Source: Flavobacteriales bacterium
GTDB lineage: Bacteria; Bacteroidota; Bacteroidia; NS11-12g; UBA955
NCBI GenBank assembly: GCA_947463125.1
Contig: CANHQZ010000018.1
Span: forward strand, 1 to 36,959
Reading direction: 5' to 3'
Length of the DNA stretch: 36,959 nucleotides
Position numbers and translations under genes: made by a program. Below are positions 36,502-36,959 of this stretch, piece by piece. Below the pieces are notes generated by a model. That model was given only the letters and a program-made list of their open reading frames with translations. It ran no database searches and had not been told where the DNA came from. Position 1 is the first letter of the stretch; every line of letters starts with the position of its first letter.

Positions 36502-36959
36502 TTACATTTTGTCGCAGGATTGCGCCCGTTTAATTTTTTCTTTCTCTTCTTTATCGCTGCCCAGGCGGTCAATCCATGCGCCGGGAATGTCGCCAAAACT
36601 GATACCTATAAAGTAATCCAAATCCTTCACGTTTTTGGTTCTTACAGCCGAAATCAAACTGTTGGTTCCGAAATAAATGGGTCCTATGCGCATGCTGGCT
36701 GCAGGTCTCAGGCTGCGGTAGTCATATTCCAGCATCACCGGCAGGGTAAATGCAAACAAATCCGATTCGTAGCGGGGGCCAATCATCATGTAGGATGCAT
36801 GCCGCATACTATTTCCGTATTTGCCCCGCATGGATTGTACCCACTGACTTTGAATAAACCAGTGGCGCTTGAACTGATAATCGGCGCTCCATACCATGCG
36901 CGTAGGCAGTCCAATGCGCAGGTTTTGGGTAAAGGACGAGCCGCCGGGCAATCCGGCCA
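36502..36959 (-). CDS. DUF5723-type outer-membrane beta-barrel protein, C-terminal part
   Basis: About 152 residues visible; the frame stays open to the window end, so the 5' part is missing. The pattern is of barrel strands and matches DUF5723: LRIGLPTRMVWSADYQF, WFIQSQWVQSM, ASYMMIGPRYESDLFAF, LPVMLEYDYRSLRPAASMRI and GPIYFGTNSLIS. The run YFIGISFGDIPGAWIDRLGS ends the barrel, and a charged tail (EEKEKIKRAQSC) follows. These proteins are common in Bacteroidetes and of unknown function. It precedes the HTTM-like gene by 3 bp on the same strand, so the two likely form an operon. Confidence 0.65.
   Translation of the reverse strand, partial: AGLPGGSSFTQNLRIGLPTRMVWSADYQFKRHWFIQSQWVQSMRGKYGNSMRHASYMMIGPRYESDLFAFTLPVMLEYDYRSLRPAASMRIGPIYFGTNSLISAVRTKNVKDLDYFIGISFGDIPGAWIDRLGSDKEEKEKIKRAQSCDKM

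Noticed and set aside
1-36959. CRISPR array, rRNA genes or prophage
   Set aside because: No spaced direct repeats, rRNA signatures or phage structural genes are present.

Overview
The window looks like chromosomal DNA of a Bacteroidota (Bacteroidetes) bacterium, possibly of the Chitinophagales; the phylum is well supported, the order is a guess. The evidence is: two proteins with type IX secretion (T9SS) type A sorting tails, HmuY-like proteins next to a TonB-dependent receptor, DUF4294/DUF4296/DUF5723 family proteins, a fused FTCD, a long Bacteroidetes-type Lgt, and repeated TAnnTTTG promoter -7 boxes (the Bacteroidetes housekeeping sigma motif) with little sign of Shine-Dalgarno sites. Coding density is very high: no stretch over 300 bases lacks a gene, and no rRNA, tRNA or CRISPR array was seen.

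Layout. 1-552 is the 3' part of class I fructose-1,6-bisphosphatase (fbp). A minus-strand block (553-6963) runs from a HmuY-like T9SS-sorted protein through a TonB receptor with FRAP-type heme-receptor boxes to a HmuY-like lipoprotein, and then, from a separate promoter, a TolB-like lipoprotein and recO. From 7096 the plus strand carries hscA, an outer-membrane barrel gene, mtaB, lgt and a DUF4294 gene. The minus strand at 12877-16171 carries a translationally coupled set: secreted esterase, iron/B12-type binding lipoprotein and FecCD permease, with no ATPase gene beside it. Then come divIC/ftsB and dnaN (+), two overlapping photolyase/cryptochrome genes (-), a MazEF-type toxin-antitoxin pair (+), a YggS gene (-), and a plus-strand run of DUF4296, mutS2, folD, queE and a serine hydrolase.

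The minus-strand run 27497-31905 holds an SRPBCC protein, a T9SS surface protein, a nucleotidyltransferase with a small partner, ftcD and a SatD-like gene. The plus strand then has glmM, a four-helix-bundle (S23/IVP) gene enclosed by 24-bp inverted repeats, and ychF. The right end (-) has an HTTM-like membrane protein and a partial DUF5723 barrel protein.

Most genes are ordinary housekeeping functions. The accessory items worth a second look are: the inverted-repeat cassette between glmM and ychF; the paired HmuY-like proteins around one receptor; the two photolyase-family proteins that lack hallmark residues of their families; the NTase plus small-protein module spliced into a surface-protein operon; the esterase/importer set lacking an ATPase; several promoters so close to start codons that leaderless mRNAs are likely; and five tail-to-tail gene pairs with no space for a terminator.
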